A stretch of DNA of 20,869 nt from Priapulus caudatus (Eukaryota; Priapulida; Priapulimorpha; Priapulimorphida; Priapulidae): contig NW_014577085.1 of NCBI RefSeq assembly GCF_000485595.1, positions 803,629 through 824,497 on the forward strand, given 5' to 3'. The notes beneath the pieces were generated by a model, which saw nothing but the letters and a program-made list of their open reading frames with translations, was not told the DNA's origin and did not search any database. The translations under genes and the position numbers were made by a program. Positions 19,996-20,869 of this stretch are shown here, piece by piece (the first letter of the stretch is position 1; every line of letters starts with the position of its first letter).

Positions 19996-20735
19996 GTACG
20001 TAGTGAGCAAACAACTATTTGCAAGACAGAATAGTGTAAGCACTCATCCATTTACTGCGCAAGCCTACAGGCTGCAATAGAGAGCTGCCACCTGTAACCA
20101 ATTAATGCAGGCAAAAACTACACAGTACCACCACCACATGCCACTGGCAGTGGCCACTGCAGTGGCATACGTTACATCAGGAGAGATAAGAGGGAAGGAG
20201 TGTGACATCAATAAACAAGGGAAATTCGTGTCATTTACTAGCCTATAATAGCCTACGATTTACTACGCATAATCATCCAACTTGAGCTCAAATCGGACAC
20301 ATTACATTCGCATAGCATCGTGCGAAATCGTTTCCTCGTATACAGCCCCAATCCGAGATACGACTAAAACGACGACACGATTCTCCATTCTTGGCACTCA
20401 ATCCAAATCCATTGCGGCGCCTCTAATTCAAACAAAAGCAGCTACCTAACCAACAGCTTGCTAACAACACAGCTCACAACACAACACAGCTCTACTAGCA
20501 ACATCTCGGCAGTGAAATCTTTCTAAGCAGACAGTAAACAAATCCATGTTTTAAAGCCCTCCTCTTGAGGGTCAAAAGGTTATCCGACACTTACTCTTCA
20601 CATGTTAGCAGAAGGTACATTTCATGGTCCTTTCAATAAAGCCATAAAAATGCTAGGTCACCGCTGAAACAAAAAGATTTTCAATCGCTCGTCAGACCAT
20701 GTCTCAGAAAATGTCTAAAATCTGCCTGTGCCCAT
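19996..20735. other. Intergenic, no gene recognised
   Basis: Apart from the palindrome at 20138-20168, I see no coding frame, repeat or RNA gene here. The last 114 bases of the window are likewise without a gene. Confidence 0.5.
20138..20168. repeat. Near-perfect nested palindrome
   Basis: Outer arms atgccactg/cagtggcat enclose the perfect palindrome gcagtggccactgc; one base is missing from perfect overall symmetry. Confidence 0.8.
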
Positions 20736-20755
20736 TGACCTTTGACCTGTGACCT
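20736..20755. promoter_or_regulatory. Triple TGACCT half-site (two overlapping DR1)
   Basis: TGACCT occurs at 20736, 20743 and 20750, each separated by one base. This is the direct-repeat-1 arrangement bound by RXR/HNF4/COUP-type nuclear receptors, on the reverse strand. It could equally be part of a dispersed repeat; function is inferred from motif only. Confidence 0.35.
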
Positions 20756-20869
20756 CCAATTTCGACACAGTGATGGCTTTTCCTACAGATGCTATATACA
20801 CCGACTATCACGAGCCTAGGTCGAGCCGTTTAGATTTGTGCCACAATTCTGCCATTTCCTCCCTATAAC

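Overview
This is a eukaryotic, almost certainly invertebrate metazoan (probably marine) genomic window. It is AT-rich overall. It contains spliceosomal introns with good GT-AG signals, microsatellites, interstitial TTAGGG tracts and many short DNA-transposon derivatives (MITEs). No prokaryotic operon structure, CRISPR array, tRNA or rRNA is seen.

The only gene I can defend well lies on the minus strand and fills about 15160 down to 3886. It is an MGA-like gene (MAX gene-associated protein, scaffold and DNA-binding subunit of the non-canonical Polycomb complex PRC1.6 in animals). I rebuilt four exons by hand: a 6.4-kb exon (15160-8781) carrying the MGA-specific cysteine-rich domain, two short exons (7403-7295 and 5724-5610) that split a bHLH-leucine-zipper, and a last exon (4940-3886) encoding an unusual alanine/valine-rich array with 21 SDF motifs. 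All three junctions have canonical splice sites and matching phases (2, 0, 1), giving 2,552 residues. The large exon starts at a splice acceptor, so at least one exon lies further 5'. No T-box coding sequence, which vertebrate MGA has at its N terminus, is visible up to the window end.

Region by region: 1-700 shows only short repeat-like stretches. 714-2232 holds a family of foldback repeats whose centres are TTAGGG arrays, with strong palindromes. 2236-3890 holds GA, GCAC and CA microsatellites and the presumed 3' UTR. 3886-15160 is the MGA-like gene, with MITEs in its introns; one MITE ends 15 bases before a splice acceptor. 15161-17978 is transposon debris: a MITE nested in another element, a solo LTR, and a CAGGG-type MITE. 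18000-20869 is mostly featureless, with one weak plus-strand candidate exon (19813-19995), a palindrome and a triple nuclear-receptor half-site.

The most interesting points are the unusual bHLH basic region of the MGA-like protein (proline/glycine where basic residues are expected, exactly at the intron next to a MITE), the SDF-repeat C terminus, and the telomere-motif foldback elements.
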